Source: Ichthyocystis sparus
GTDB taxonomy: Bacteria; Pseudomonadota; Gammaproteobacteria; Burkholderiales; 2013Ark19i
NCBI RefSeq assembly: GCF_900078755.1
Contig: NZ_FKIH01000006.1
Length of the DNA: 64,000 nucleotides
Reading direction: 5' to 3' (one strand)
Both the position numbers and the translations under genes were made by a program. Shown here piece by piece: positions 18,859-29,458 of the stretch (position 1 is its first letter; every line of letters begins with the position of its first letter). A model generated the notes under the pieces. That model was given only the letters and a program-made list of their open reading frames with translations. It ran no database searches and was not told the origin of the DNA.

Positions 18859-20898
18859 ATGGCATGCCGCGGTGATTTTTCAGCACGAATCTCTGCTTTT
18901 TCTGGTAAAGAGATACCGTTATCTTCTGACAAGACTGTTCCATATATATCTAAGAAGAACGTAGGTGCTATCGCAGCATTAAACTCTACGGTTCAGGTGC
19001 GTGGAGACGTGATGAATTGTCCTGAGTTGTCCGCTTTATATGTTTACAAATGCCTTGGATATCGTAGTAGTGGTGAGAGATTTAAAGTATACGATTGGTT
19101 TGGAGATGAGAAATCAATAAGTAAAGCTGCTCCTGGCGGTATTTTTGCTTTGTATGATCATATCTTAAATAAATCATCTAATAGGTGTATTTTAGTTTGT
19201 AGCAAGTTTGGCCATTTTTTGAATGAAATTGCTACAAATACCGGTGATAATAGTCAAAGATTATTTTTGTTGAATAGTTGTAGTCATGTAATGGCATTAA
19301 GGGTTGTTTGTAAATTAAAAACTAATCATCTAGGTAATGAAGAACGTAGGTATGTGGCTCATATTTTTGATCCAAACAAAACTAATGTTACTGCCCGTAG
19401 TGAGGTTAGTGATCCAAGTTTTTTCTTGGATGAATCGAAGTTTTCTTTACGTAAATTTATTGATGATAATCTTTACTTTAGATATTTTAAGTCGTCTCCA
19501 GACGCCCCTGAAGAACATGAATTTATGATCTGCGAATGTCGTAGTAGTGATATTGAGGGAGTATGGTGTTTTTCGTCTAGAAATGATCCTGAAGTGAGTA
19601 TGAGCTGTTTGTCCAAATTGGAGACGCTGTTACACGATAGTATTTCAGAGTGTGCATTGTACCTTTTGATGGAAAGTGGGTTATGCACTAAGAGTATAGA
19701 GATGATGTCAGAAAAACTACCTTTACTTCCTCCTAGTGTTAGAAAAACTGTTGTTTTCGGTAGAAATAGTGACAATGTTTCAGCCTTGCATGTTGCTTTG
19801 TCCAATAATCGCCATCATTCTATACAGGCATATTGTCGTTTGTTGGGTAGTTTATCTGATTATGAAAGGATAGAGTTGTTACCTCGGTTACTTATTGCTA
19901 GTGATAGGGATGGATGTTCGGGGCTTCTTTTAGCTATGCAAGAAGACTGTTATGAATCCATAAATGCTTTTGGTAGTTTGCTGGATATGTTGCTTTTGTT
20001 GAGGACAAGGATACCCGTTAGTAGATTGGCTAGAATAGTATTTGGGTTGCTGGTTTCTGATTTGGAGGGAGAAGGAGAAGGTAATGTTACTGGATTGTTT
20101 TTGGCTATGCGTGAAGGATGTTGTCGTGCGATTTCTGCTTTCGGTAGTCTACTAGATAGATTAATCAGACTTTCTGATGAGGTGCCAGCATCAGAAATTG
20201 CCGAAATGGTTTTCACCATACTGAAGTCTGATGTCCAGGGTGAAGGTGTATTATTTGTAGCTATGAAAAGAAATAGATCACATGCGATTGATGCTTTTGG
20301 TGAACTATTGGATAGATTTATTGGTCTTTCTGGTGAAGTGCCGGCATTGGATATTGCTAAAATGCTTTCTACTATACTTATGTCTATCAATGCTAGAGGC
20401 GTTACTGGACTATGTGGGGTTATGCAATATGGTAAAGCATCTACAATTTGTTCTTTTGCTAACCTATTGAGAAGGTTGGTATCACTGGGCGGTACTATTT
20501 CTGGAGATCATCTTGAAGGGATGGTGTTTGATATATTACTAGCAAGCGGTTATGACGGTAGTAATGGTTTATTTGAAGCTCTTAAAGGTAATCGTGAGGG
20601 TGTTATTAGGGGATATTTTTCTTTATTAAGTATGATTGGCCAATCTAAGTGGCCAGGTCTATTGTCCGCTAAAAATACTCATGGAATTACAGGTATATTG
20701 TTTGCAAATGAAGAAACAATTAGTTTTTATCTTAGCATGTTGAAGGGATGTACCGTTGATGTGTTATCAGGGTTGCTATCCATATTAGAAAGTGTGAGAC
20801 ATGCAGATAAGTATGCAGAACTCGCAAGTATCGACAGTAGTAAGATCGAGAAATATGAAAATTTCCTTATTCAACTAAGAGGAATTATAAATCCATAA
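18859..20898 (+). CDS. ShET2/OspD3-EspL-like cysteine-protease effector, subfamily C, member 6
   Basis: ATG at 18859 follows TTGGAGGGTTGGT, a strong ribosome site. The 679-residue product has a one-residue longer N-terminus (GKEIPLSSDKTVPYIS), Cys54 in the variant NCPELSALY, His143 (SHVMAL) and Asp171 (IFDPNKTN). The CPEL variant, shared only with member 7, replaces the usual C-S/T-H-LS. The linker contains an extra segment (about 225-245, FSSRNDPEVSMSC) also present in modified form in members 7 and 8. Seven repeat units. Several units are worded GLFLAMREG or VLFVAMKRN, more diverged than the central array genes. It forms a pair with member 7 and shares a spacer type with it. Confidence 0.83.
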   Translation: MACRGDFSARISAFSGKEIPLSSDKTVPYISKKNVGAIAALNSTVQVRGDVMNCPELSALYVYKCLGYRSSGERFKVYDWFGDEKSISKAAPGGIFALYDHILNKSSNRCILVCSKFGHFLNEIATNTGDNSQRLFLLNSCSHVMALRVVCKLKTNHLGNEERRYVAHIFDPNKTNVTARSEVSDPSFFLDESKFSLRKFIDDNLYFRYFKSSPDAPEEHEFMICECRSSDIEGVWCFSSRNDPEVSMSCLSKLETLLHDSISECALYLLMESGLCTKSIEMMSEKLPLLPPSVRKTVVFGRNSDNVSALHVALSNNRHHSIQAYCRLLGSLSDYERIELLPRLLIASDRDGCSGLLLAMQEDCYESINAFGSLLDMLLLLRTRIPVSRLARIVFGLLVSDLEGEGEGNVTGLFLAMREGCCRAISAFGSLLDRLIRLSDEVPASEIAEMVFTILKSDVQGEGVLFVAMKRNRSHAIDAFGELLDRFIGLSGEVPALDIAKMLSTILMSINARGVTGLCGVMQYGKASTICSFANLLRRLVSLGGTISGDHLEGMVFDILLASGYDGSNGLFEALKGNREGVIRGYFSLLSMIGQSKWPGLLSAKNTHGITGILFANEETISFYLSMLKGCTVDVLSGLLSILESVRHADKYAELASIDSSKIEKYENFLIQLRGIINP

Positions 20899-21381
20899 TA
20901 CACTGCACTTACGACTTCGTTATCTGCCATGTTCTATAACTATAACTATTTTGGGAAAGTTATAGCTCTGACCTATTCTGTGCGTGTTTTGCACTCTATA
21001 GGAGCATAGTGTGGTTTTGGTGGTAATTATGATGTGGTGCCAGCTATTACATGACTAAGGTTGCTGTGTTTTTGTGTAATTGGGCGGTAAGGACTGTACA
21101 TTATTTTAATGTAATAGTCTGCTGTTCGTGTGTGGTAGTCACTATGGTACTTTATACTGTATTTGTTGTCGCTGATTGTGACGGTTTTTTCGTATGATAG
21201 TGTGAATTATTTATTAATTAACTGTGTTGGCTGTTGTCATACTACGCTCGTGGCAGTGCTTTTCTACGTACAGTATGAATCATAACATGTTTTTGAGGTT
21301 ATTTATGACGGTTGTTATTGTTTGCTAAGGTGGCAGTTGTTGTCTACAATTGTGGGCGACAAGCGTTTTGAGGGATGTAGT
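20899..21381. other. Spacer between members 6 and 7
   Basis: About 480 bases, no gene. A segment near 21010-21065 (ATGATGTGGTGCCAGCTATTA) recurs almost unchanged at 23550-23600 before member 8. The 21163-21220 region resembles the conserved upstream block of members 8-12. The frame of member 7 extends back into this spacer but is not counted as coding. Confidence 0.5.
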
Positions 21382-23427
21382 ATGGCATGCTCCGGCAATC
21401 TTCCAGTACGGGTTTCTGCTTTCTCTGGTGAGGAGATTCCATTATCTTCTGATAAGGGTGATCCTTATATATCCAAGAAGCACGTAGATGATATTAAAGT
21501 ATTAAACTCCTCCGTTACTGTATTTGGCAGTGTAATGAATTGTCCTGAGTTATCGGCTTTATATGTTTATAAAAGTATTAGGTGCCATAGCGGTGGTGAG
21601 AGCTTTAAAGTATATGATTTCTTTACAGATGCTAGATCGTTAAGGAGAGCTGCTCCTAGAGGTATTTTTGCCTTGTATGATTGTATTTTAAACAAATCAC
21701 CTAATAAGTGCATTACAGTTTGCAGTAAATTTGGTTGTTTTTTGCATGAGGTTGCCACCGGTACTGCTGTTAATAGTCAAAGATTATTTTTGTTGAGTAG
21801 TTGTTGTCATGTAATGGCATTACGGGTTGTATGTAAATTAAAAACTAATCATTTAGGTAATGAAGAGCTTACGTATGTAGTTCATGTTTTTGACCCAAAC
21901 AAAACTAATGTTACTGCCCGTAGTGAAGTTAGCGATCCAAGGTTTTTTTTGGACGGATCTAAATTTTCTTTAGATAGATTTATTGATATCAATCATTACA
22001 CTGAATATTTCAATAAATCTCCAGGTGCTCCAAAAGAAAATGAATTAATGATCTGCGAATGTTGTGACAGTGATCTTGTATTAGATGGAAGTCTGTCTAG
22101 AAGTAAGGTTGGGATGAGTGAATGTTTATCTAAATTGGAAACATTGTCACACGATGGTATTTCAGAGTGCGTATTACACCATTTAATGGAAAGTGGGTTA
22201 TGCACTAAAAATATAGTGATGATGTCTGAAAAACTATCTTTACTTCCTTCTAATGTCAGGGAAACTGTTATTTTAGGTAGATGTGGTGATAATGTGTTAG
22301 CTTTGCATGCTGCTTTTAATCATGATCGTCATCATTCTATGCAAGCGTATTGTTATCTGTTGGACAGTTTATCCGAAGATGAACAGGTAAGATTGTTACC
22401 ACATTTACTTATTACAGGTGATGAAAGTAAAGATGTAGAATCAGGATTGGCTTTAGCAATGCAAGAAGGTTGTGCTGATTCTATTAATGCTTTTGCTAGT
22501 TTTCTGGATATGTTGCTTTCGTTGAGGTTTAGAATACCTGCTAGTAGATTGGCTGATATGATATTTAAGTTGTTAATTTGTTGTGGTAAGAGCAATGATA
22601 TGGACAATACTGGACTATTTTTAGCTATGCGCGAGGGATGTCCGGGAGCAGTTTCTGCTTTTGGTAATTTAATAGATAGATTGATTGATCTTTCTTCTCA
22701 TGGTGTGCCAGTGTCAAAAATTGTTGAAATGGTTTTCACTATACTGAATTCTGATAATGGAGAGGCAAATGGATTATTTATGGCTATGAAGGAGGGACAT
22801 TCATCTGCAGTTTCTGCTTTTGGGGAACTATTAGATAGATTAGTTGGCCTTTCTGTTGAAGTGCCAGAGTTGGGTATTGACATTGCCAGAATGGTTTTTA
22901 CTATACTCATGTCTGTTAATTATGAAGGCGTTACTGGGTTATCTGTAGCAATGCGGAAAGGTGATATATGTACGATTTGTTCTTTTAGTAAATTATTGGA
23001 AAGATTGTCACATTTTGGTGGTATGATTTCTGGGCATCATCTTGAAGGTATGATTTTTGACATATTGTTGGCAAGATCTGGTTGTGGTGCTACTAATGCT
23101 TTGTTTGAAGCTCTTAAAAATAATAGAGCGAATTCTATTAAGGAATATTTCCATTTATTAGGTATGATTAGCCAATCTAGGTGGCCAGATCTATTAGCCG
23201 CCAAGAATGTTCATGGAGTTACAGGTATATTGTTTGCAAGTGAAGAAACAGTTAGTTTTTACCTTAGTATGTTGAAGGGATGTACTATTGATGTGTTGTT
23301 AGAATTGCTATCCATATTAGAAAATGTAAGATGTGCAAATGGGTATGCAGAACTTGCAAGTAGTGATAGTGAGAAGGTCACGAAATATGAAAATTTCCTT
23401 CTGCAATTAAGAGGTGCTATGGATTAG
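21382..23427 (+). CDS. ShET2/OspD3-EspL-like cysteine-protease effector, subfamily C, member 7
   Basis: The frame is open from an in-frame TTG-like position at 21322, but ATG at 21382 (MACSGNLPVRVSAFSG) has GAGGGATG just upstream and matches sibling starts, giving 681 residues. The triad is Cys54 (NCPELSALY), His143 (CHVMAL) and Asp171 (VFDPNKTN). The linker carries the extra SLSRSKVGMSECLSK segment. Seven repeat units are present. One has two extra residues (VPELGIDIARMVF) from a small in-frame insertion, and the third unit has SSHGVPVSK. Closest relatives are members 6 and 8. Confidence 0.83.
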   Translation: MACSGNLPVRVSAFSGEEIPLSSDKGDPYISKKHVDDIKVLNSSVTVFGSVMNCPELSALYVYKSIRCHSGGESFKVYDFFTDARSLRRAAPRGIFALYDCILNKSPNKCITVCSKFGCFLHEVATGTAVNSQRLFLLSSCCHVMALRVVCKLKTNHLGNEELTYVVHVFDPNKTNVTARSEVSDPRFFLDGSKFSLDRFIDINHYTEYFNKSPGAPKENELMICECCDSDLVLDGSLSRSKVGMSECLSKLETLSHDGISECVLHHLMESGLCTKNIVMMSEKLSLLPSNVRETVILGRCGDNVLALHAAFNHDRHHSMQAYCYLLDSLSEDEQVRLLPHLLITGDESKDVESGLALAMQEGCADSINAFASFLDMLLSLRFRIPASRLADMIFKLLICCGKSNDMDNTGLFLAMREGCPGAVSAFGNLIDRLIDLSSHGVPVSKIVEMVFTILNSDNGEANGLFMAMKEGHSSAVSAFGELLDRLVGLSVEVPELGIDIARMVFTILMSVNYEGVTGLSVAMRKGDICTICSFSKLLERLSHFGGMISGHHLEGMIFDILLARSGCGATNALFEALKNNRANSIKEYFHLLGMISQSRWPDLLAAKNVHGVTGILFASEETVSFYLSMLKGCTIDVLLELLSILENVRCANGYAELASSDSEKVTKYENFLLQLRGAMD

Positions 23428-23935
23428 TAATACACTAATAAATTTACTCCCTCATTATATACCATATTGTACTTATATTTTTTTGAAAATCATCTAATAG
23501 CCGTGATGTTTTATGTGAGTGTTTTTGCACTCTATTAGAACGTAGTGTGATTTGGTAGTAATGATGATGTGGTGCCAGCTATTATATGGCGAAGGTTGCC
23601 GTGTCCAGCATAGTCATCTTTTACAGTGATTGTGTGTACTAAAATAGTGGGTGTGCAGAATAAATTGGTGCTTTTTAGTGCCAAATAATAAATAAAGGCA
23701 TTGATAAACTATTTAATATAATGATCCGCTATTCACATGTAGCAATCACTATGCGACTGTAGTTGTTGACAATGATCTCGATGATTTTTTCACAGCATAT
23801 TATGAATTTATTCATTGAGTTATGCTTACGTACGCTATACCACTTAAGTTATTTTTTTCTTTTCTTATGGTTGGTGTGGAATGCTAAAACGGCGATTATT
23901 GCCTACAGTTATAAGTATGTTGGAGATGTAATAAT
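23428..23935. other. Spacer between members 7 and 8
   Basis: About 510 bases with no supported gene. It shares the ATGATGTGGTGCCAGCTATTA segment with the previous spacer. At 23763-23820 is a variant of the block upstream of members 9-12 (GACAATGATCTCGATGAT then TTTTTTCACAG). The last 45 bases start the conserved CCTACAGTTATAAGTAT leader seen in most subfamily C genes. Confidence 0.5.
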
Positions 23936-25948
23936 ATGGCGTGCTCCGGCGGTTTTCCGGTAAGAATTTCCTCTTTTTCTGATGAGGTGTTGTTGTCTTC
24001 TGACAAGAGCGATCCATATATATCCAAGAAGCACGTAGGTGATATTGTCTCATTGAATTGTGTGGTTAGCGTGCATAACGAGAGGCTTGGTTGTTCTCAG
24101 TTATCAGCTTTGTATGTTTATAAAAATTTCAAATGCCACAGTAGTGATAAGAAATTTAAAGTATACGATTTGTTTAGAGATGAAGGATCAATAAGAAGAG
24201 CTGCTGTTGCTATTAGTGGTATTCATCGTTTGCATGGTCACATGTTAAACAGATCGTCCGACAGGCGTATTATAGTTTGTGATAGATTTGGTTGTTTTTT
24301 GCATGAGATTGCTACAAACATCGGTGTTAATAGTCAAAGATTATTTTTATTGTGTAGTTGTAATCACGTAATGTCATTAAGGGTTACCTGTAAATTAAAA
24401 ACTAATTATCTAGGTAATGCAGAATGTAGGTATGTAGTTCATGTTTTTGATCCAAACAAGACTAATGTTACTGCTCGTAGCGAAGTTAGTGATCCAGACT
24501 GTTTTTTAGATCAAGAAAAGTTTTCTTTACGTAAATTTATTGGTAGTCATAGTTATGATGAATATTTTAAGGAATTACCAGATGCTCCTGAAGAACATGA
24601 ATTAATGGTCTACGAATGTAGTGATATTGAAGGAAGTAGGTGTTTATCCAGAAGTGGTGTTGGAGTAGGTGAGTGTCTATCTAGATTGGAAACATTGTCG
24701 TACGATGGTATTTCAGAGTGCGCATTGTACCATTTAATGGAAAGTGGGTTATGCAGTAAAAATATAATTATGATGTCCGGTAAATTATCTTTGCTTCCTT
24801 CTAATGTTAGAGAAAATGTTGTTTTCGGTAGGAGCAGTAGTGGTACTTCAGCTTTGAATGCTGCTTTGTCTAATGATAATCATAATTCTGTACGAGCATA
24901 TTGCCATTTGTTAGACAGTCTGTCTGAGAATGAAAAGTTAAAATTGTTGCCACTGTTACTTATTGGTGGTAATAAAAATGGAGAATCAGGGCTTGTTGTA
25001 GCTATGCAGGAAGATAATACTAATTCTATTAATGCTTTTGCTGATTTGTTGGATATGTTGCTTTCTTTGAGGCTAAGAATACCTGCTAGTAGATTGGCTA
25101 ATATGATCTCTGAGCTGTTAACTTATGGGGCAAGTGGCAGTGGGCTATTTGTGGCTATGCAAGGGGGGTGTTCGCTTGCAATTGCGGCTTTTGGTAACTT
25201 ACTAGATAGATTGATTGATCTTTCTTATGAAGTGCCGGCATCCGAAATTTCTGAAATCATTTTTACTATACTGAAGTCTGATAATAAAGGTGTAAATGGA
25301 TTATTTATAGCTATGAAGAGGGGTGAATCGTTTGCAATTGACTCTTTTGGTAAACTATTGGATAGATTAATTAGCCTTTCTGATGAAGTGCCAGCATTGG
25401 ATATTGCCAGGATGATTTTTACTATACTTATGTCTGTTAACGATAGAGGCATTACTGGACTATGTGTAGCTATGCAGAAAGGTAGAGCATCTTCAATTTG
25501 TTCTTTTGGTAAGTTATTGGAGAGATTAGTATCGGTGGGTTCTATGATTTCTGGACATCATCTTGAAAAGATGGTTTTTGACATATTACTGGCAAGCTCC
25601 GGTAGTGGTGATCATGGTTTATTTGAAGCGCTTAAAAATAATTATGTAGATTCTATTAGGGAATATTGTTCTTTATTAGGTTTGATTAACCAATCTAGGT
25701 GGCCATATCTATTAGCAGCCAAAAATGTTCGTGGAATTACAGGTATATTGTTTGCAAATGAAGAAACAATTAGTTTCTATCTTAGTATGTTGAAGGAGTT
25801 TACTATTGATGTATTATCAGAATTGCTGTCTATATTAGAAAACATGAGTCATACAAATGAGTATGCAGAACTTGCGAGTGATGATAGTTCTAGAATTGTG
25901 AAATACGAAAGTTTCCTTCTGCAATTAGGGGAAATTGTAAATTCATAA
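23936..25948 (+). CDS. ShET2/OspD3-EspL-like cysteine-protease effector, subfamily C, member 8
   Basis: ATG at 23936 follows TTGGAGATGTAATA. The 670-residue product has Cys53 (GCSQLSALY), His144 (NHVMSL) and Asp172 (VFDPNKTN). Compared with its neighbours it has two extra residues before the His (AAVAISGIHRL). It retains the linker insert of members 6-7 (CLSRSGVGVGECLSR), while its repeats and tail already resemble members 9-14, so it is intermediate within the array. Seven repeat units, with GLFVAMQGG and GLFIAMKRG wording in the third and fourth. The tail FLLQLGEIVNS is shared with members 9 and 11. Confidence 0.83.
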   Translation: MACSGGFPVRISSFSDEVLLSSDKSDPYISKKHVGDIVSLNCVVSVHNERLGCSQLSALYVYKNFKCHSSDKKFKVYDLFRDEGSIRRAAVAISGIHRLHGHMLNRSSDRRIIVCDRFGCFLHEIATNIGVNSQRLFLLCSCNHVMSLRVTCKLKTNYLGNAECRYVVHVFDPNKTNVTARSEVSDPDCFLDQEKFSLRKFIGSHSYDEYFKELPDAPEEHELMVYECSDIEGSRCLSRSGVGVGECLSRLETLSYDGISECALYHLMESGLCSKNIIMMSGKLSLLPSNVRENVVFGRSSSGTSALNAALSNDNHNSVRAYCHLLDSLSENEKLKLLPLLLIGGNKNGESGLVVAMQEDNTNSINAFADLLDMLLSLRLRIPASRLANMISELLTYGASGSGLFVAMQGGCSLAIAAFGNLLDRLIDLSYEVPASEISEIIFTILKSDNKGVNGLFIAMKRGESFAIDSFGKLLDRLISLSDEVPALDIARMIFTILMSVNDRGITGLCVAMQKGRASSICSFGKLLERLVSVGSMISGHHLEKMVFDILLASSGSGDHGLFEALKNNYVDSIREYCSLLGLINQSRWPYLLAAKNVRGITGILFANEETISFYLSMLKEFTIDVLSELLSILENMSHTNEYAELASDDSSRIVKYESFLLQLGEIVNS

Positions 25949-26609
25949 TACGCTAAATTTACGTTCTCATTATCTACTATACCGTTATTGCTATTAACTG
26001 TTGTTATAGTAAATCGATGTCTGTTAATTACTCAATAAATGTGGCACATTATGTGAAGATTTTTTATACTCTATTTTTTGGGGGGTAAGTTTGACTGTTT
26101 TTTTGTGTAATTATGTAAGTTTATCACAACACTAGTATTACACATGTTCATTAGATAACAATTGTGCAATTGTATGGCAATGGTAGTAGTAAATATTTTT
26201 ATGTAATTTGGTAGTAGGGTTTGTTGTGTCGTGTTTTACTATAGGTACGCATAATCAATTGGTACTTTGGATTGACACTATATAAAATAGTAATTATAAA
26301 TAATACATTGATAAATTATGCAGATAATCTGCTATTAGTGTTGGTAACCAAGATGGTATTTCACGACTATTTTTGATAATGATCGTGATAATTGTTTTTA
26401 ACAGTGTGAATTAATTTATTGAGCTGCATTTAACTATAACTTGATTCCTATAGTGCTAATCTTGTACATGCACTCTTTGTAATCTACTTTGTACATATGG
26501 ATTAAATTGTACAGACTGCTGCATTATCTTTTTCTTTTAGTTAGGTAGCCTGCTGGTGTTATTGTTGCTTACAGTTATATCTTGGCTATAGGTATTTGGG
26601 AGGTACAAT
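25949..26609. other. Spacer between members 8 and 9
   Basis: About 660 bases. From 25978 it contains a start-less copy of the small hydrophobic frame seen complete at 28802 and 31656 (ACCGTTATTGC...GTAAATCGATG), joined directly to the sequence after the member 8 stop, as if a deletion removed its beginning. The conserved upstream block is at 26371-26423 and the leader at about 26571-26609. Confidence 0.55.
26371..26423 (+). promoter_or_regulatory. Conserved upstream block, member 9
   Basis: The block TTTTGATAATGATCGTGATA, an A/T run and GTGTGAATTAATTTATTGAG recurs about 180-260 bases before members 9-12, with variants before 7, 8 and 14. It could be a regulator or nucleoid-protein site or part of the promoter. 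Function is inferred only from recurrence, and copying with the gene would also explain it. Confidence 0.35.
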
Positions 26610-28595
26610 ATGGCGTGCTCTGGTAGTTTACCGGTGCGACTTTCTTCTTTCTCTGGCGAGGTCTTGTTGTCTTCTGACAAGAGTGATCCATATATATCTA
26701 CTAAGCACGTCAGTAGCATTTCTTCGTTAAACTCTAAGGTTCAGGTAGATGGCAAGAGAATCGTCTGTAGTCATTTGTCAGCTTTATACGTTTCTGAAAG
26801 CATTAAATACCATAATAATTCTGAAAAACTTAGAGTCCATGATTTACTGGGAAGTACGGAATCAATAAGGAGAGCCGCTCCTGATAATATTCATGATCTG
26901 TATGGTCAGATGTTAAGTAAATCATCTAATAAATGTATCATAGTTTGCGATAGATTTGGTCATTTTTTGCATGAAATAGCTACAAATACTGGTGTTAATA
27001 GTCAAAGATTGTTTTTGTTGGTTAGTTGTAATCATGCAATGGCATTAAGGGTTATTTGTAAATTAAAAACTGATCAATTAGGCAACAGTGAATGTAGATA
27101 TGTACTTCATTTTTTTGATCCAAACAAAACTAATGTTATTTCTCGCAGCGAAGTTAGTGATCCGAGTTTTTTCTTGAATGAAGATAAGTTTTCTTTACGT
27201 AAGTTTATTGGTAGTAATTGTTACGGTGAATATTTTGAACAGTTACCAGATGTTCCTAAAGAACATGAATTAATGGTCTGCGAATGTAGAGGTGATGATA
27301 CTATAGGAAGCGAGTGTCTATCAAAATTAGAAACATTGTTACATGATGGTATTTCAGAGTGCGCATTATACCACCTAATGGAGAAGGGAATATGCAGTAA
27401 AAATATAATGATGATGTCTGAAAAACTATCTTTACTTCCTTCTAGTGTTAGAGAAAATGTTGTTTTTGGTAGAAATCATGATATTTCAGCTTTGCATGTT
27501 GCTTTGTCTAATAATAATCATAATTCTATACGAGCATATTGTTACTTATTAGACGGTTTATCTTATGATGAAAAGATAAGAGTATTGCCACGTTTACTTA
27601 TTGCTAGTAATAAACGTGGAGAATTAGGACTTGTTGTGGCTATGCAAGAAGATAATGCTTCTTCTATCTATGCTTTTTCTGATTTGCTAGATATGTTACT
27701 TTCTTTGAGGGGGGGAATACCTGCTAATAAATTGGCTGATATTATCTTTAATTTATTAGTTTCTAGGACAAGTAAAGGCGAAGATGGTGGTGGACTATTT
27801 ATGGCTATGCAGGAGGGAAGTTCATCTTCAATTGTTGCTTTTGGTAGACTACTGGATGGATTAATTAGCCTTTCTAATGAAGTTTCAATATTCAAAATTG
27901 CTGAAATGATTTTTACTATACTGAATTCTGATTGTGTAGATGTAAATGGGTTATTTATGGCTATGCAGCGAGGACATGCATCTACAATTGTTGCTTTTGG
28001 TAGCTTACTGGATAGATTAGTCTACCTTTCTGATGAAGTGCCGGCATTAGATATTGCTAGAATGGTTTTTACTATACTTATGTCTGTCGATGATAGAGGT
28101 GTTACTGGATTATGTGTTGCCATGTATGGTGGCAAAGCATCTTCAATTTGTTCTTTTAGTAGGTTATTGGAGAGATTAGTATATTTGGGTAATATGATTT
28201 CTAGAGACCATTTTGAAAAGATGATGTTTGAAATATTACTAGCAAGGTCTTACCGTGGTAGTGGTTTGTCTGAAGCGCTTAAAAATAATCATGTAGATTC
28301 TATCAGGGAATATTGTTCTTTATTGGGTGCGATTAGCCAATCTAAGTGGCCAGATCTATTAGCCGCCAAAAATGTTCATGGAATTACAGGTATATTATTT
28401 GCAAGTGAAGAAACAGTTAATTTTTATCTTAGTATGTTGAAGGGGTTTACTATTGATGTATTGTCAGAATTGCTGTCTATATTAGAAAATATGAGGCATA
28501 CAAATTGGTATGCAGAACTTGTAAGTGAAGATAGAGCTAGGGCTGTGAAATACGAAAGTTTCCTTCTGCAATTAGGAGAAATTGTAAATTCATAA
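26610..28595 (+). CDS. ShET2/OspD3-EspL-like cysteine-protease effector, subfamily C, member 9
   Basis: ATG at 26610 follows GGGAGGTACAAT. The 661-residue protein is close to a subfamily C consensus: DKSDPYIS 23-30, Cys53 (VCSHLSALY), His142 (NHAMAL), Asp170 (FFDPNKTN), VCDRFGHFL at 112-120. It has seven repeat units. The sixth reads GLSEALKNNH instead of GLFEALKNNH, and the preceding segment (ARSYRGS) is unique to it. Members 10 and 11 are its nearest relatives, and member 11 shares alternating stretches with this gene and with member 10. The tail is LGEIVNS. Confidence 0.84.
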   Translation: MACSGSLPVRLSSFSGEVLLSSDKSDPYISTKHVSSISSLNSKVQVDGKRIVCSHLSALYVSESIKYHNNSEKLRVHDLLGSTESIRRAAPDNIHDLYGQMLSKSSNKCIIVCDRFGHFLHEIATNTGVNSQRLFLLVSCNHAMALRVICKLKTDQLGNSECRYVLHFFDPNKTNVISRSEVSDPSFFLNEDKFSLRKFIGSNCYGEYFEQLPDVPKEHELMVCECRGDDTIGSECLSKLETLLHDGISECALYHLMEKGICSKNIMMMSEKLSLLPSSVRENVVFGRNHDISALHVALSNNNHNSIRAYCYLLDGLSYDEKIRVLPRLLIASNKRGELGLVVAMQEDNASSIYAFSDLLDMLLSLRGGIPANKLADIIFNLLVSRTSKGEDGGGLFMAMQEGSSSSIVAFGRLLDGLISLSNEVSIFKIAEMIFTILNSDCVDVNGLFMAMQRGHASTIVAFGSLLDRLVYLSDEVPALDIARMVFTILMSVDDRGVTGLCVAMYGGKASSICSFSRLLERLVYLGNMISRDHFEKMMFEILLARSYRGSGLSEALKNNHVDSIREYCSLLGAISQSKWPDLLAAKNVHGITGILFASEETVNFYLSMLKGFTIDVLSELLSILENMRHTNWYAELVSEDRARAVKYESFLLQLGEIVNS

Positions 28596-28801
28596 TACGC
28601 TAAATTTACGTTCTCATTATCTACGATATTGCACCTATATTTATTATTTTTTCCTCATCTTTTGTTGTGTCTAAGCACCGTAAATATTATCTCTGTAAAA
28701 ACTATATTGATTTTAATTTTGTTCAGCCATAATAATGATAATTCTGTAATTTGAGAATTATCTAAAAATAACTAAGCTTAATCTAGGAAGTAAAAGTTGG
28801 T

Positions 28802-29035
28802 ATGGATGAGCTATCTTGTACTTTTTATGAATTACCAATACCGTTATTGCCATTAACTGTTGTGATAGTAAATCGATGTTTGTTAATTTTTCATAAATTA
28901 CTCAATAAATGTAGCACATTATGTGAAGATTTTTATACTCTATTGAAGCGTAACAATTTGATATTATTTTTGGGTAGATTTTTAGTAAGTTTGGCTATTT
29001 TTTTGTGTAATTATGTAAGTTTATCACAACACTAA
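28802..29035 (+). CDS. Small hydrophobic protein carried in the array spacer (uncertain)
   Basis: A 77-codon frame starts MDELSCTFYELPIPLL and has two hydrophobic stretches (about residues 12-30 and 52-70), so if made it would be a small two-helix membrane protein. AGGAAG lies about 11 bases before the ATG. Related frames exist at 31656, 37436 and 45642, all open over the first 25 or more codons with partly synonymous differences; a fourth related spacer (near 34467) has lost its start and gained stops. This could be a real small gene duplicated with the effector unit, or non-coding spacer whose frame persists by recent copying. No family was recognised. Confidence 0.35.
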   Translation: MDELSCTFYELPIPLLPLTVVIVNRCLLIFHKLLNKCSTLCEDFYTLLKRNNLILFLGRFLVSLAIFLCNYVSLSQH

Positions 29036-29278
29036 TATTACATATGTTCATTAGATAACAATTGTGCAATGGTTGCTGTTATATGGCAATGGTAGTAGTA
29101 AATATTTTTATGCAATTGGGTAGTAAGGGTTGTTGTGTCGTATTTGCCTATAGGTACACATAATCAATTAGCACTTTGGATTGACACTACATAAAATAGT
29201 AATTATAAATAATACATTGATAAATTATTAGATAATCTGCTATTCATGTGTGGCAATCAAGATGATACTTCATGACTT

Positions 29279-29330
29279 TTTTGATAACGATCGTGATAAT
29301 TTTTTTCACAGTGTGAATTAATTTATTGAG
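29279..29330 (+). promoter_or_regulatory. Conserved upstream block, member 10
   Basis: Copy of the block described at 26371, with GATAACGATCGTGATAAT and CACAGTGTGAATTAATTT, ending 128 bases before the ATG. Confidence 0.35.
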
Positions 29331-29458
29331 ATCCACTTTGCACATATATTAAATCGTACAGGTTATTGCATTATCTTCTTCTTTCAGTTAGGTAACCTGC
29401 TAGGGTTATTGTTTTGCCTACAGTTATAGCTTGGCTATAAGTATTTTGGATGTATAAT

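Larger units (their letters stand above)
28596..29458. other. Spacer between members 9 and 10
   Basis: About 860 bases. It contains the small hydrophobic frame at 28802-29035, a long segment nearly identical to the spacer before member 11 (AATCAATTAGCACTTTGGATT and following), the conserved block at 29279-29330, and the leader with TTTTGGATGTATAAT before the ATG. Confidence 0.55.
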